The notes: generated from the letters alone by a model not told the origin. Positions 20,140 through 30,247 are shown, numbered from the stretch's first letter. The stretch: 64,000 nucleotides of DNA from Gordonia sp. ABSL11-1 (GCF_030315685.1 NZ_JASXSI010000008.1:1-64000); one strand, 5' to 3'. A program made the numbers and translations.

Positions 20140-20744
20140 GCGGTGCCTCTCGGATCGGTTGTGCCGTCGGCTCGGGACAGGAGTTCGGTGACCAGCCGAC
20201 AGCCGTCGTCGTCGATGTCCCAACGCGCGCTGCGCAACCGTTGGGACATCGCCTGCGGCGTGATGCCGAGTATCTCGGCCCCCTCGGCCTGCGTGACGCC
20301 GGTCTGCATCACCCGGACCGCCTCGGCTCCGTGATCGCTGCGACCGGCCGCGACGTCGGCGAGCAGGCGGGCGGCAGTCTGGGCGTGGTGGGTCCACGGC
20401 GCCACACCGCCCCTGACCGAGATCGGCACCCGCTGGCGCTTGGCGGATTCGACGGCCTCACGTGCGTCGACGAACGCCGGGCCACGCCCCGACCGGGTGG
20501 ACATCGGCAAGGGGAGGTCGACACCGCCGATGCCGATACCGACGCTCCAGTGCCCGTCGGCGACGAGCATGATCGCCAGGCGTGCCACGACGGTTGCCGA
20601 GTCGGCGACGCCCTGGACCTCGTCACCGGCCGTCCGTTCGAACGGACGGAGCAGTCCGGGCTCGCGCGCGGTGGACATCAGCAGGTCATCGACCCGGTCG
20701 ACGTCGGTACGACTGCCACGCTGGTCGACGGTGAGGACGAACAC
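20136..20744 (-). CDS. SatD-like protein with C-terminal HTH
   Basis: A 202-aa soluble protein. Its N-terminus (VFVLTVDQRGSRTDVDRVDDLL) resembles the SatD family; the middle has a conserved-looking LVADGHWSVGIGIGGVDLPLP and RTRSGRGPAFVDAREAVE-like stretch; the C-terminus ends in a helix-turn-helix (QAEGAEILGITPQAMSQRLRSARW). The start is GTG 20744, which has GAGGAGG at good spacing; a TTG further upstream (20765) opens the frame but lies before that site. The gene's upstream region (20761-20854) holds a regular array of CTTGAT/ATCAAG half-sites, so an autoregulatory DNA-binding role is plausible. The molecular function of the family is not established. Confidence 0.75.
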   Translation of the reverse strand: MFVLTVDQRGSRTDVDRVDDLLMSTAREPGLLRPFERTAGDEVQGVADSATVVARLAIMLVADGHWSVGIGIGGVDLPLPMSTRSGRGPAFVDAREAVESAKRQRVPISVRGGVAPWTHHAQTAARLLADVAAGRSDHGAEAVRVMQTGVTQAEGAEILGITPQAMSQRLRSARWDIDDDGCRLVTELLSRADGTTDPRGTA

Positions 20745-20760
20745 AGATACCACCTCCTCG

Positions 20761-20854
20761 ATCAAGGCTAAAGTCTTGATCAGATAAAATCAAGCACTTT
20801 TCCTTGACTCTACTGACGGCCTTGATTCACCCAGATCAAGCTCTTCCGCTTGAT
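20761..20854. promoter_or_regulatory. Phased array of seven CTTGAT/ATCAAG half-sites
   Basis: ATCAAG 20761, CTTGAT 20775, ATCAAG 20789, CTTGAC 20803, CTTGAT 20821, ATCAAG 20835 and CTTGAT 20849. Orientation alternates within each block and every step within a block is exactly 14 bp (6-bp word plus 8-bp spacer). The two blocks are separated by 18 bp. The array fills the gap between the SatD-like gene (start 20744, leftward) and the TVP38 gene, and runs a few bases into the 3' end of the latter. It looks like a multi-site operator for the leftward promoter. Confidence 0.6.
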
Positions 20855-21597
20855 GGGGCAGGGTTCGGCGTCGGTGTCGACCCGCCGACGGGCATTCGGG
20901 TGTCGAGAACCAGGCCGAGGATTCCCACCGCGAACAGGCACGCACTCAGGACCAGCAGGAGTGGATTGCGCTGACCGGCCATCGCATCGCCGAGGAACAC
21001 CACCGCGGCCGTCCCCGGGGCCATGCCGATCACGCTCGCCACGATGTACGGGACGGTCCGCACCGACGACAGTGCCGAGCAGTAGTTGGCGACCGAGAAC
21101 GGGCAGGCGGCGATCAGTCGGAGTGAACCGACGGCCAGCCAGCCCCGGCGGCTGAGCCGGTACTCGACCGATCGGGCCACCGGTTTGGTGAGGTACGGCC
21201 GAACCCGTTCCCGTCCGAGTCTGCGTACCAGCACGAAGGACAGCATCGCGGCGATGGCCGAGGCGATGATCGCACCGGTGAAGCCGACGACCGGACCGAA
21301 GAAGATGCCCGCCATGACGGTGAACGTCGACCGGGGGAACGGGGCGATCGTCACCAGCGCGTAGGCGCCGAAGAAGACCCAGACGAACGCCGGGCCCAGT
21401 CCCTCACCCCAGGACCGCACGCTGGCGATCGACGGCATCGGGACGAAGTAGGAGGCGAGGAGGATCACGACGACGACCGCGGTCGCGGTGAGGGCGGGCC
21501 GGATGACACGCCGATCGATCCGGCGTCGCGAGGTCACCGATGTCTCCCGGCCGCCGGGATCCGACACATCGTCGGTGGCGGTGGGCTCGAGAGGCAC
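20836..21597 (-). CDS. TVP38/TMEM64-family membrane protein (Rv1491c-like)
   Basis: A 253-aa DedA-superfamily protein with about six hydrophobic segments. The family core is visible as FGAYALVTIAPFPRSTFTVMAGIFFGPVVGF near residues 75-105 and RLIAACPFSVANYCSALSSVRTVPYIVASVIGMAPGTAAVVFLGD near 155-200. The N-terminal 30 residues are hydrophilic, and GTG starts within them (for example before SDPGG or TSRRR) are alternatives to 21597. It occupies the Rv1491c position, divergent from mutA; a 7-12-7 inverted repeat (CCACTGT/ACAGTGG, 21602-21627) lies in the shared upstream region. Confidence 0.85.
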   Translation of the reverse strand: MPLEPTATDDVSDPGGRETSVTSRRRIDRRVIRPALTATAVVVVILLASYFVPMPSIASVRSWGEGLGPAFVWVFFGAYALVTIAPFPRSTFTVMAGIFFGPVVGFTGAIIASAIAAMLSFVLVRRLGRERVRPYLTKPVARSVEYRLSRRGWLAVGSLRLIAACPFSVANYCSALSSVRTVPYIVASVIGMAPGTAAVVFLGDAMAGQRNPLLLVLSACLFAVGILGLVLDTRMPVGGSTPTPNPAPSSGRA

Positions 21598-21601
21598 CGG
21601 C

Positions 21602-21627
21602 CCACTGTACTCATCAGCACACAGTGG
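21602..21627. promoter_or_regulatory. Inverted repeat in the TVP38/mutA divergent region
   Basis: CCACTGT (21602-21608) and ACAGTGG (21621-21627) with a 12-bp spacer. It is close to the TVP38 start and about 50 bp upstream of a mutA -10-like TAAAGT (21675-21680). The regulator is unknown. Confidence 0.3.
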
Positions 21628-21723
21628 TATGGGTCACGATGCCCTGGATGTGTGGGCCGAGCGAGCGTTCGGCTAAAGTCGGGTACGCGCTCGACCCGGA
21701 GCATCACGGAGGTGCCACGTCCC

Positions 21724-23643
21724 ATGTCGCAGACCCCTGCGTCGACATCCGATCGGTCCGACCGATCGCTCGACGAGGCCTACGAGGCCTGGTCGTCAGC
21801 CGCTGCCGCAGTCCTCGCCAAGTCCCGGCGAACCGCCGTCGAGGATCTGCCCGCCGGTGCCGAGGAACTGCTGTCGACGACGACACCCGACGGATTACGT
21901 ATCCGGCCCCTCTACACGCGCAAGGACGAGGAGGCCGAGTCCGGGCTGCCCGGCGCTTTCCCGTTCGTCCGAGGGGCGGACCCGGACCGCGACGTCGCCC
22001 TCGGCTGGCGCGTCACCGAGCGTTTCGGCGACGACGACACTCCGGCCACGACTGTCAACAGCGCTCTCCTGGAGGCGCTCTCGAACGGCGCGAGTGGCCT
22101 CTGGCTGTCCCTGGGTGCCGGACTCTCGGCCGAGGATCTGCCCACCGTCCTCGACGGCGTCTACCTCGACCTGATCCCCGTCACCCTGGACGCGGGCGGT
22201 GAGGGGATCACTGCTGCACGCGCGTTGCTGAGCGCGCGGGAGAACGCCGTCGCGACACCAGCATCGGCCGCGCCGACCTCGGCGACCATCACCTCGCTCG
22301 GATTGTCGCCGCTGACCGCCGCCTTCTCGGGGCGCCCGAGCGTCGACGGAGCCGAGGCGACCGCCCTGGCGGTCGACGTTCCCGCCGGTGTCCGTGCGTT
22401 CCGTGTCGACGGCACCGACTTCGCCACCGCCGGCGCCGACAACGGGCTCGAGATCGCCCTGGTCGTCGCTGCGGCGGTGACTCATCTCCGCGACCTGACC
22501 GCTGCCGGCGCGTCAGCCGCGGATGCGCTGCGCCAGATCACCTTCGCCGTGGCCGCCGACGACGACCAGTTCGCCACCATCGCCAAGTTCCGTGCACTGC
22601 GCACGATCTGGGCCCGGGTGGCCGAGGTGCTCGGCTCCCCGGAGTCCGGTGCGGCGATCACCCACGGCGTCACCGATCTGTCGATGCAGACCCAGCGCGA
22701 TCCGTGGGTCAACATGCTCCGCACCACGATCGCCGCGTTCGGTGCCGGGGTCGGCGGCGCCGATCAGGTGACTGTTCTCGGTTTCGACGCCGCGATCCCG
22801 GCCGAGCGCCGCACCTCGAGTGCGACCTTCTCCCGGCGTATCGCGCGCAACACGCAGTTGCTGCTGTTGGAGGAGTCGAACATCGGGCGCGTCCTCGACC
22901 CGGCGGGCGGCTCCTGGTTCGTGGAATCGCTGACCGACGACCTCGCACGGAACGCGTGGACGGTCTTCGCGCAGATCGAGGCCGCCGGCGGCTATCGGGC
23001 GGCACTGCGGTCCGGCTGGATCACCGATCGCGTCGGGGCCTCGCTGTCGCGACGAGACGAGTCGGTGGCCCATCGGCGGACCGCGGTCACCGGCGTCAAC
23101 GAGTTCCCGAATCTCGACGAACGTCCCCTGGGTGCCGACGTCGCCGACAGCACGGACCTGCCGCACGGCTCGCCGCGACTCGCCCGGGTCGGACGCACCT
23201 ACGAGGAACTACGCGACCGCTCCGACGCGGTGCTCGAGCAGACCGGCAGCCGGCCGTCCGTGCTGATGCTGCCGCTGGGTCCGGTGGCCGAGCACAACGG
23301 TCGCACCACCTTCATCGCCAATCTCCTTGCCGCCGGCGGCATCGCGGCCGTCAACCCGGGTCCGCTGGCAGCAGACGACATCGCCGCCGCAGTCGCGGAC
23401 GCGGGTACACCGATCGCGGTCGTCTGCGGGACGAAGCAGCGCTATGCCGATGACGGCGGGGCCGCGCTGGCCGCCGCACGCGCCGCCGGGCTGTCGACGG
23501 TGCTGCTGGCCGGCCCCGACAAGGAATGGCCCGACGGCGACGATCGACCGGACGGCTCACTACGAGTCGGGATCGACGCCGTCGCGACCCTCACCGGACT
23601 GCTCGATCAGCTGACCCACGAACCGGCGGGAGCGACGTCATGA
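21724..23643 (+). CDS. mutA: Methylmalonyl-CoA mutase small subunit
   Basis: A 639-aa non-catalytic subunit of the B12-dependent methylmalonyl-CoA mutase, which interconverts (R)-methylmalonyl-CoA and succinyl-CoA in propionate, odd-chain fatty acid and sterol side-chain breakdown. It aligns over its TIM-barrel region with mutB (the shared [25 protein letters not shown] and [13 protein letters not shown] region) and keeps a C-terminal flavodoxin-like domain without the cobalamin-binding DxHxxG histidine motif. ATG 21724 has GGAGGTG at good spacing; the frame is open further upstream. It overlaps mutB by 4 nt. Confidence 0.95.
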   Translation: MSQTPASTSDRSDRSLDEAYEAWSSAAAAVLAKSRRTAVEDLPAGAEELLSTTTPDGLRIRPLYTRKDEEAESGLPGAFPFVRGADPDRDVALGWRVTERFGDDDTPATTVNSALLEALSNGASGLWLSLGAGLSAEDLPTVLDGVYLDLIPVTLDAGGEGITAARALLSARENAVATPASAAPTSATITSLGLSPLTAAFSGRPSVDGAEATALAVDVPAGVRAFRVDGTDFATAGADNGLEIALVVAAAVTHLRDLTAAGASAADALRQITFAVAADDDQFATIAKFRALRTIWARVAEVLGSPESGAAITHGVTDLSMQTQRDPWVNMLRTTIAAFGAGVGGADQVTVLGFDAAIPAERRTSSATFSRRIARNTQLLLLEESNIGRVLDPAGGSWFVESLTDDLARNAWTVFAQIEAAGGYRAALRSGWITDRVGASLSRRDESVAHRRTAVTGVNEFPNLDERPLGADVADSTDLPHGSPRLARVGRTYEELRDRSDAVLEQTGSRPSVLMLPLGPVAEHNGRTTFIANLLAAGGIAAVNPGPLAADDIAAAVADAGTPIAVVCGTKQRYADDGGAALAAARAAGLSTVLLAGPDKEWPDGDDRPDGSLRVGIDAVATLTGLLDQLTHEPAGATS

Positions 23644-25934
23644 CCCAGACCGAACCGACCAGCGATCAGGCATCGAACGACGAACCACACTTCGGTGCGG
23701 TGCCCAGCTTCGCCGAGATCGACCTGGCCACGGGCGCACCGGATGCGAGCAATACGCCGGAGGCGGCGATCGATCGTCTGGCGCGCGCGCAGGGGCAGAG
23801 CGCGGACGAGATCACCTGGACGACACCGGAACAGATCGATGTCCGGCCGATCTACACACGCGCCGACCGCGACGCGGTCACCGCCGACGGTGAGCACCCG
23901 TATCCGCTGGACTCCATCCCGGGTGAGGCGCCGTTCGTCCGCGGTCCCTACCCGACCATGTATGTCAACCAGCCGTGGACGATCCGGCAGTACGCAGGAT
24001 TCTCCACCGCGGCCGAGTCCAACGCCTTCTACCGGCGCAACCTGGCAGCGGGGCAGAAGGGACTGTCTGTCGCCTTCGACCTCGCGACCCACCGCGGCTA
24101 CGACTCCGATCACCCGCGGGTCGCCGGTGACGTCGGCATGGCGGGAGTCGCGATCGACTCCATCCTCGACATGCGGCAGCTGTTCGACGGTATCGATCTG
24201 GGCTCGGTGTCGGTGTCGATGACGATGAACGGTGCGGTGCTGCCGATCCTGGCGCTCTATGTCGTCGCCGCCGAGGAACAGGGTGTGCCGCCGGAGAAGC
24301 TCGCGGGGACCATCCAGAACGACATCCTCAAGGAGTTCATGGTCCGCAACACCTACATCTATCCGCCGAAGCCGTCGATGCGGATCATCTCGAACATCTT
24401 CGAGTACACCAGCCAGAAGATGCCGAAGTTCAACTCGATCTCGATCTCCGGCTACCACATCCAGGAAGCCGGTGCGACCGCCGATCTGGAACTCGCCTAC
24501 ACCCTGGCCGACGGCGTCGAGTACATCCGGGCGGGTCTCGAGGCCGGCCTCGACATCGACAAGTTCGCACCCCGGCTGTCGTTCTTCTGGGGCATCGGGA
24601 TGAACTTCTTCATGGAGGTAGCGAAACTGCGTGCCGCGCGGCTGCTCTGGAGTGAGCTGGTGGCGCAGTTCGAGCCCGCGAACGCGAAATCGCTGTCCCT
24701 CCGGACACATTCGCAGACCTCGGGGTGGTCGCTGACCGCGCAGGACGTGTTCAACAATGTCGCCCGTACCTGTGTCGAGGCCATGGCGGCGACCCAGGGA
24801 CACACCCAGTCGCTGCACACGAACGCGCTCGACGAGGCGATCGCGCTGCCGACCGACTTCTCCGCCCGTATCGCCCGGAACACCCAGCTGCTGCTCCAGC
24901 AGGAATCGGGAACCACCCGGCCGATCGACCCGTGGGCCGGCTCGAATTACGTCGAATGGCTCACCCACCAGCTGGCGCAGAAGGCCCGTGCACACATCCG
25001 CGAGGTCGAGGAGACCGGCGGCATGACGCAGGCGATCAACGAGGGCCTGCCGAAGCTGCGCATCGAGGAGGCGGCGGCACGCACGCAGGCCCGGATCGAC
25101 TCGGGTCAGCAGCCCCTGGTCGGCGTGAACAAGTACCAGGTCGTCGACGACGAGGAGATCGAGGTCCTCAAGGTCGAGAACTCGAAGGTGCGCGCCGAAC
25201 AGCTCGAGAAGCTCGCACGGTTGCGCGCCGAGCGCGACGAGACGGCCGTGCAGGCAGCGCTCGCCGACCTGACGCGCGCCGCGGCATCCGATGAGGGTGG
25301 ACTGGCGAACAACCTGATGGCACTGGCCATCGAGGCGGCCCGGCATCAGGCCACCGTCGGAGAGATCTCCGATGCGATGGAAAAGGTCTATGGTCGCCAC
25401 CAGGCGGAGATCAAGACCATCAGCGGGGTGTATCGACATGAGGCCGGCCAGGTGAGCAACGTCGACGCGGCGACCGAGATCGTCCGGCAATTCGGCGAGG
25501 CCGAAGGACGACGTCCCCGTGTCCTGGTGGCCAAGATGGGACAGGACGGTCACGACCGCGGGCAGAAGGTGATCGCGACCGCCTTCGCCGACCTCGGTTT
25601 CGACGTCGACGTGGGCCCGCTGTTCGCCACCCCCGAGGAGGTCGCCGCGCAGGCAGCGGACAACGACGTGCACGTCGTCGGTGTCTCCTCTCTCGCGGCC
25701 GGACACCTGACGCTGGTGCCCGCGCTCAAGCAGGCACTCGCCGATGTCGGTCGTCCCGACATCATGATCGTCGTCGGCGGTGTGATCCCGCCGGGAGACT
25801 TCGACGAGCTGTACGAGGCGGGCGCCTCGGCGATCTTCCCGCCCGGCACAGTGATCGCCGACTCCGCCGTCGAACTCGTGTCGAAACTCGCTGCCACGCT
25901 GGGTCATGAGCTGACCGGGGTCGCCGCCGAGTGA
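23640..25934 (+). CDS. mutB: Methylmalonyl-CoA mutase large (catalytic) subunit
   Basis: A 764-aa catalytic subunit. The substrate-binding barrel contains [20 protein letters not shown] and the radical-chemistry region; the C-terminal cobalamin domain has the base-off signature [16 protein letters not shown] with its His ligand, then [14 protein letters not shown] and [10 protein letters not shown]. The ATG at 23640 overlaps the mutA stop (ATGA), and meaB begins within its own stop region, so mutA-mutB-meaB form one coupled operon. Confidence 0.97.
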   Translation: MTQTEPTSDQASNDEPHFGAVPSFAEIDLATGAPDASNTPEAAIDRLARAQGQSADEITWTTPEQIDVRPIYTRADRDAVTADGEHPYPLDSIPGEAPFVRGPYPTMYVNQPWTIRQYAGFSTAAESNAFYRRNLAAGQKGLSVAFDLATHRGYDSDHPRVAGDVGMAGVAIDSILDMRQLFDGIDLGSVSVSMTMNGAVLPILALYVVAAEEQGVPPEKLAGTIQNDILKEFMVRNTYIYPPKPSMRIISNIFEYTSQKMPKFNSISISGYHIQEAGATADLELAYTLADGVEYIRAGLEAGLDIDKFAPRLSFFWGIGMNFFMEVAKLRAARLLWSELVAQFEPANAKSLSLRTHSQTSGWSLTAQDVFNNVARTCVEAMAATQGHTQSLHTNALDEAIALPTDFSARIARNTQLLLQQESGTTRPIDPWAGSNYVEWLTHQLAQKARAHIREVEETGGMTQAINEGLPKLRIEEAAARTQARIDSGQQPLVGVNKYQVVDDEEIEVLKVENSKVRAEQLEKLARLRAERDETAVQAALADLTRAAASDEGGLANNLMALAIEAARHQATVGEISDAMEKVYGRHQAEIKTISGVYRHEAGQVSNVDAATEIVRQFGEAEGRRPRVLVAKMGQDGHDRGQKVIATAFADLGFDVDVGPLFATPEEVAAQAADNDVHVVGVSSLAAGHLTLVPALKQALADVGRPDIMIVVGGVIPPGDFDELYEAGASAIFPPGTVIADSAVELVSKLAATLGHELTGVAAE

Positions 25935-26983
25935 TGGCCGATCAACCCGGTGCCGGCGAGCCCGGCGGTGGACCGAACACCGTGGCGACGCGTCGGACAG
26001 TCGATGTCGACGCGCTCGCCGCGGCCGTTCTCGAGGATCGACGCGCCGACCTCGCGCGGGCGATCACACTCGTCGAGTCGACCCGACCGGATCACCGTGC
26101 GGCCGCGCAGGAACTGTTGCTGGCGCTGACACCGCACTCGGGGAACTCGTTCCGCGTCGGGATCACCGGCGTACCCGGGGTGGGTAAGTCGACCACGATC
26201 GAGACGCTCGGCATGTACCTGATCGAGCAGGGCCACAAGGTGGCCGTGCTCGCCGTCGACCCGTCGTCGACGCGGACCGGTGGATCGATTCTGGGCGACA
26301 AGACGCGGATGGGCCGCCTGTCCATGTCGAAGGACGCCTACATCAGACCGTCCCCGACATCGGGCACACTGGGCGGTGTCGCGAAGGCGACACGCGAGTC
26401 GATCGTGCTGCTCGAGGCGGCCGGTTTCGACGTCGTGCTGGTGGAGACGGTCGGGGTGGGGCAGTCGGAGGTCACCGTCGCCAACATGGTCGACACCTTC
26501 ACCTTCCTCACCCTCGCCCGGACCGGTGACTCCCTGCAGGGCATCAAGAAGGGCGTCCTCGAGCTCGCCGACGTCGTCGTCGTCAACAAGGCCGACGGCA
26601 AGCACCTGAACGAGGCGAAAGGTGCCGCCCGCGAGTTGACCAACGCGCTCAAGCTCATCTATTCACACGACGCGTTGTGGGTGCCACCGGTTCTGACGAT
26701 GAGCGCCATCGAGAACATGGGTGTCGACGAGTACTGGGATGCGGTGTTGCGGCACAAGAAGACCCTGTCCGACGCCGGACAGTTCACCGCGCGACGCAAC
26801 CAGCAACAGATCGACTGGACGTGGGCGATGGTCGACGACATCGTGTTGTCGAGACTGGCGAACAGTGCGGAGGTGAAGTCCATCCGCAAGGACGTCGAGC
26901 AGCAGGTCCGCACGGGTGATCTCACCCCGGCCCTGGCAGCGCAGCGCATCGTCGACGCGTTCGATCGTCGTTCGCAGTCCTGA
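25931..26983 (+). CDS. meaB: MeaB/ArgK-type G-protein chaperone of methylmalonyl-CoA mutase
   Basis: A 350-aa SIMIBI-class GTPase that guards and reloads the cobalamin cofactor of methylmalonyl-CoA mutase. It shows the P-loop [27 protein letters not shown] (switch region), [10 protein letters not shown] and NKADG (guanine specificity). GTG 25931 overlaps the mutB stop; ATG 25934 directly behind it is an equivalent start. The placement after mutAB is the same as in M. tuberculosis (Rv1496). Confidence 0.95.
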   Translation: MMADQPGAGEPGGGPNTVATRRTVDVDALAAAVLEDRRADLARAITLVESTRPDHRAAAQELLLALTPHSGNSFRVGITGVPGVGKSTTIETLGMYLIEQGHKVAVLAVDPSSTRTGGSILGDKTRMGRLSMSKDAYIRPSPTSGTLGGVAKATRESIVLLEAAGFDVVLVETVGVGQSEVTVANMVDTFTFLTLARTGDSLQGIKKGVLELADVVVVNKADGKHLNEAKGAARELTNALKLIYSHDALWVPPVLTMSAIENMGVDEYWDAVLRHKKTLSDAGQFTARRNQQQIDWTWAMVDDIVLSRLANSAEVKSIRKDVEQQVRTGDLTPALAAQRIVDAFDRRSQS

Positions 26984-27079
26984 CCTGCCTGTTGTCCTCG
27001 ACGGCGGTCATTTCGCCACGCGGTTGTTGTGGAAATGGTCACCGGTCTTGGCCGGCCTGAGACCGACCTGTTACTTTGC

Positions 27080-27098
27080 TTAGGATCACCTTATCTTG
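27080..27098. promoter_or_regulatory. Weak iron-box-like sequence
   Basis: TTAGGATCACCTTATCTTG lies about 75 bp upstream of the exported-protein gene. It matches the iron-box consensus at only 11 of 19 positions, but shares 15 of 20 bases with the better box at 63233-63251. Functional status is doubtful. Confidence 0.2.
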
Positions 27099-27172
27099 GT
27101 GGTTCTTGCCGGGGGTCGATCACACGATCGCGGGCGGCGAGCTGGGGAAGTTCTGGTAGAGAGGTTGGGCGC

Positions 27173-28567
27173 TTGTTCCGCCGTCTGACAATCATCGTGA
27201 TGGCCGCCGTCATCACCCTCGGATTCGCCGAGAGTCATGGTTCGCTGGTGGCGCCGGCCGGGGCGGTCCCTGCCTCACCGCCGTCGACGTCGGCTCAGCC
27301 GACTACGTCCTCGCCGAACGCGAAGGAGTGTGTCGGTTCAGATTTCGCCACCCTCGGCAAGATCTACGATGCGATCTTCGACTCCTTCCTGCCGTATCTG
27401 CCCCCGCAGGTGAAGCGCGACAAGGACAGGATCAAGGCGCAGACGCACCGGGACATGGACCGGCTGCGCATCTCGAACATGCTCGTGTCGAACCATCCGA
27501 ATCAGCTCGGCGCCCAGCGCGGTGACCCGATCATGAAGTACCGCGACCCCATCTCGCTATACGTCGTGTCGCAGTTGCTGAACGTCCGCCACGGCAAGCA
27601 GTTCCAGGCGATCACCGTCGAGAACCTCACCCTGGCCCAGGCCGTCGAGACCGCGTGGTTGCTGATCTACACGACAGTCATCATCCCGCTCACGGTCGTC
27701 TTGAGTGCGGTGCCGAACATCGCGCCGATCTGGGGACCGATCAATGTCCGTTTCCTCGTCACCCTGCCGTTCTACATCGGGATCTACGGGGCGCGGTATC
27801 TGTACCAGTTCATCTCGAGTGCGCTGGTGAACTCCTGCCTCGTGTCGATGACCAAGGAGGAGCGCGACCGGGCCGGCAAGCCGATCAAGGATCTGCGCTT
27901 CTCGGGTTCGGTGCCGAAGTTCATCCAGGACATCGCCGGTCAGGTCGATCTCGCGGACCAGAAGGGTTGCGAGCCCATCGGCAACCAACCGATGTCACGC
28001 ATCGTCGATCGCACGACGGCGTACTTGACCGACGCCAACAAGGATCCGGCGACTCGCGCTGCGATCGCCGCGATCTCCAAGGACGTCGAGAACCGGATGC
28101 GTAACACGTGGGTGCCGGTGAACCTGATACCGGCCGACCCGGCAGACTACAACCAGATCGAGGGCATCATCTCGCTGCTGGGTGGTTATGTGTCGCCGGA
28201 TATCCCGATCAGCATCGGGGACAACAGCTTCGGAATCGCCACCGGCGGTGCTCCACTCGACATCGTCATCGGGCTGATCCACAACTTCAACCAGGGCAAG
28301 AACATGGGGGAGCAGGTCCGACTGTGGGATCTCCCGGTCACGAAGTCGATGACGGCGGCGTACTACACCATGTACTTCAGCATCTACGTCGCTCAGGTCA
28401 TCTACTCGAACGCTCTGCCGATCGCGCTGCCCGGCGTCGCCAACCTGGTGCCTCGTCCCTTCGGACTGTTCTACGCGCCGTTGAACTTCGGTTTCACCGC
28501 GTATCACAACGTCCTGCGGTCGATGTGCTTCGCCGAGGACAAGAAGGTGGAGGCCGCGGTCGCATGA
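27173..28567 (+). CDS. Exported/membrane protein of unknown function
   Basis: A 464-aa protein I do not recognise. TTG 27173 has GAGAGG at 8-nt spacing and opens with a signal peptide (LFRRLTIIVMAAVITLGFAESHGSLVAPAGAVPA) followed by a Ser/Thr/Pro linker. The mature part begins around KECVGSDFATLGKIYDAIFDSFLPYLPP and has two central hydrophobic segments (AWLLIYTTVIIPLTVVLSAVPNIAP and FLVTLPFYIGIYGARYLYQF) and a further one near the C-terminus. Four cysteines could form disulfides. It overlaps the next gene, a secreted lipase, by 4 nt, so a joint role at or outside the membrane, such as helping secretion of or acting with the lipase, is plausible but inferred. Confidence 0.75.
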   Translation: MFRRLTIIVMAAVITLGFAESHGSLVAPAGAVPASPPSTSAQPTTSSPNAKECVGSDFATLGKIYDAIFDSFLPYLPPQVKRDKDRIKAQTHRDMDRLRISNMLVSNHPNQLGAQRGDPIMKYRDPISLYVVSQLLNVRHGKQFQAITVENLTLAQAVETAWLLIYTTVIIPLTVVLSAVPNIAPIWGPINVRFLVTLPFYIGIYGARYLYQFISSALVNSCLVSMTKEERDRAGKPIKDLRFSGSVPKFIQDIAGQVDLADQKGCEPIGNQPMSRIVDRTTAYLTDANKDPATRAAIAAISKDVENRMRNTWVPVNLIPADPADYNQIEGIISLLGGYVSPDIPISIGDNSFGIATGGAPLDIVIGLIHNFNQGKNMGEQVRLWDLPVTKSMTAAYYTMYFSIYVAQVIYSNALPIALPGVANLVPRPFGLFYAPLNFGFTAYHNVLRSMCFAEDKKVEAAVA

Positions 28568-29718
28568 TGCGGACAGCGACACGCAGCGCGGCGATCATCG
28601 CCGCCGTCGTCCTCGGTGTCCTCGCCCTGGTGGCGGTGCCGCCCGCCCACGGCGCCCCGCAGCAGGGCGCAGGGACGGTGCTCAACACGACGGACATCAC
28701 CGACCGGCCCGACGCCAAGGTGGCCGGCGCAGGCCGCGTCATCTCGATGACCTATCTGTCCGAGGGGTCGGACGGAAAGATCGTCCCGGTGCGCGGCACG
28801 GTGATGATCCCGTCGACCGCTCCTCGTCCGGGTGGCTGGCGGGTGCTCGGATACGCCCACGGCACCGCGGGGCTGGGTGATGACTGCACGGTCACCGACC
28901 GCATGGGACATCAAGGGCGGTACGACGATTGGCTCGGTCCATGGCTGAAGGACGGCTACGTCATCACGGCGACCGAGTACGCCGGGATCGGCGGACCGGG
29001 CGTACACGCCTACCTGGACGGGGCCGTCGCCGGACGCAATGTGCTCGATTCCGTCCGCGCTGCCCGGACGGTGGTCGCACGGCAGTCGGGGAGCACGTCG
29101 AACGGATTCGTCACCAGTGGTGCGTCGCAAGGTGGTCATGCGTCACTCTGGGCGTCGAATCTCGCGCCGTCGTACGCACCGGAACTCACTGACGTCGGCG
29201 GTGTGGTCAACTCGCCGCCGGTCGGGCTCGCCGAGTACTTTCAGACCCTGCGGCCGGGCTTCCCGCCGGTAGCGGTCCCCGACTACATCACCTACTTCTC
29301 GTATGTCCTGGCCGGACTGAAGGTCGTGCGCCCCGACGCCTACGTCGACTCGTATCTGACGCCGTTGGGTCGCAAGGTCGTCGAGGATGCGAAGACCCTC
29401 TGCTATCCCAACCAGGGGCGGGCCACCAAGGGCCTGACAGTCGGACAGCTCATCGCACGACCGTTCGCCGAGGGTCCGTTGATCCCGGCGCTCCGCGAAG
29501 CGACGCGGGTCCCGACCGCCGGCTATCGGACGCCGCTGCTGATCCAGCAGGGCACGCTCGATCCGGTGGCATTCGCACCACTCACCGAGCAGTTCGTCTC
29601 GCAGGCACGGTCGCAGGGGGCGACGATCGACTTCCGTACCGCTCAGGCGGGCCACGGCCTGGGTGCGTGGTCGGAGACCGCCGCCCTGCGCTGGGCGGAT
29701 CAACAGCGCTGGCCCTGA
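28564..29718 (+). CDS. Secreted lipase/esterase (LIP family, alpha/beta hydrolase)
   Basis: A 384-aa protein with an N-terminal signal peptide (AAIIAAVVLGVLALVAVPPAHGA) and an alpha/beta-hydrolase fold of the secretory lipase (LIP) type. The nucleophile elbow is GASQGG (FVTSGASQGGHASLWASNLAP); the acid is probably D in QQGTLDPVAF and the catalytic His is in TAQAGHGLGAW near the C-terminus. The oxyanion region GYAHGTAGLGDDC is typical. ATG 28564 overlaps the stop of the exported-protein gene (ATGA). The substrate is probably a long-chain ester or triacylglycerol. Confidence 0.88.
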   Translation: MMRTATRSAAIIAAVVLGVLALVAVPPAHGAPQQGAGTVLNTTDITDRPDAKVAGAGRVISMTYLSEGSDGKIVPVRGTVMIPSTAPRPGGWRVLGYAHGTAGLGDDCTVTDRMGHQGRYDDWLGPWLKDGYVITATEYAGIGGPGVHAYLDGAVAGRNVLDSVRAARTVVARQSGSTSNGFVTSGASQGGHASLWASNLAPSYAPELTDVGGVVNSPPVGLAEYFQTLRPGFPPVAVPDYITYFSYVLAGLKVVRPDAYVDSYLTPLGRKVVEDAKTLCYPNQGRATKGLTVGQLIARPFAEGPLIPALREATRVPTAGYRTPLLIQQGTLDPVAFAPLTEQFVSQARSQGATIDFRTAQAGHGLGAWSETAALRWADQQRWP

Positions 29719-29785
29719 GCGAGTCCCCGCTTCGCTCGAGCCCCGCTTCGCTCGAGCCCCGCGTCCGCGTCGACCGTACCTCCCG

Positions 29786-29971
29786 AATTCGCCGATCGTG
29801 CCCTGGATTCCGCCGATCGTGTCCGGAAATTCGCTGACCGTGTCCAGGATTTCGCCGATCGTGTCCGGAGTCTGATCGCTCGGCTCGCGACGTCGCGTCC
29901 GGGGCGGCCGGCGAACACGATCGGCGCGATTCTGGACACGATCGGCGTGATCCGGAGCACGGTCGGCGGGG
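29786..29971. repeat. 21-bp repeat block 1: four direct plus about three inverted units
   Basis: Four head-to-tail 21-bp units at 29786, 29807, 29828 and 29849 share the pattern ATTTCGCCGATCGTGTCCGGA with few changes. After about 45 bp, units in the opposite orientation (ACACGATCGGCGCGATTCT and similar) begin at 29915, 29936 and 29957. The two arms can pair as one long imperfect hairpin. Confidence 0.85.
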
Positions 29972-30096
29972 CGCGGGCGTCGCAGAAAGATGTCTCTGAC
30001 CCGGCTGCCAGGCCTGGTCCGTGCCGACCTCGGTCGGGCCCCGCGCGGGTTCTAGGCCCTCAGCGGGTGCACCCGAGTTCATCGCCCAGGCACGAG

Positions 30097-30247
30097 ATCT
30101 CGCCGATCGTGCCCTGGAGTTCGCTGACTGTGTCCTGGATTTCGCCGATCGTGTCCGGCGTCGGGCCTCTTATGTCACGCCGCCTCGTCCCGGGTCCGCC
30201 GGTGCGCCCGATCGGCGCGAAGTTGGACACGGTCGGCGGGAACGGCG
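30097..30247. repeat. 21-bp repeat block 2: three direct plus two inverted units
   Basis: Direct units at 30097, 30118 and 30139, then inverted units at 30206 and 30227. It uses the same 21-bp motif as block 1, with the same direct-spacer-inverted design about 310 bp away. The two blocks probably arose by duplication. Confidence 0.85.

Noticed and set aside
27080-27098. Strong iron box for the exported protein/lipase pair
   Set aside because: Only 11 of 19 consensus matches; listed as a weak feature and not used as evidence for iron control.
29786-30247. CRISPR-like array
   Set aside because: Units are contiguous 21-bp tandem repeats without unique spacers, then appear inverted, and no cas genes are near.
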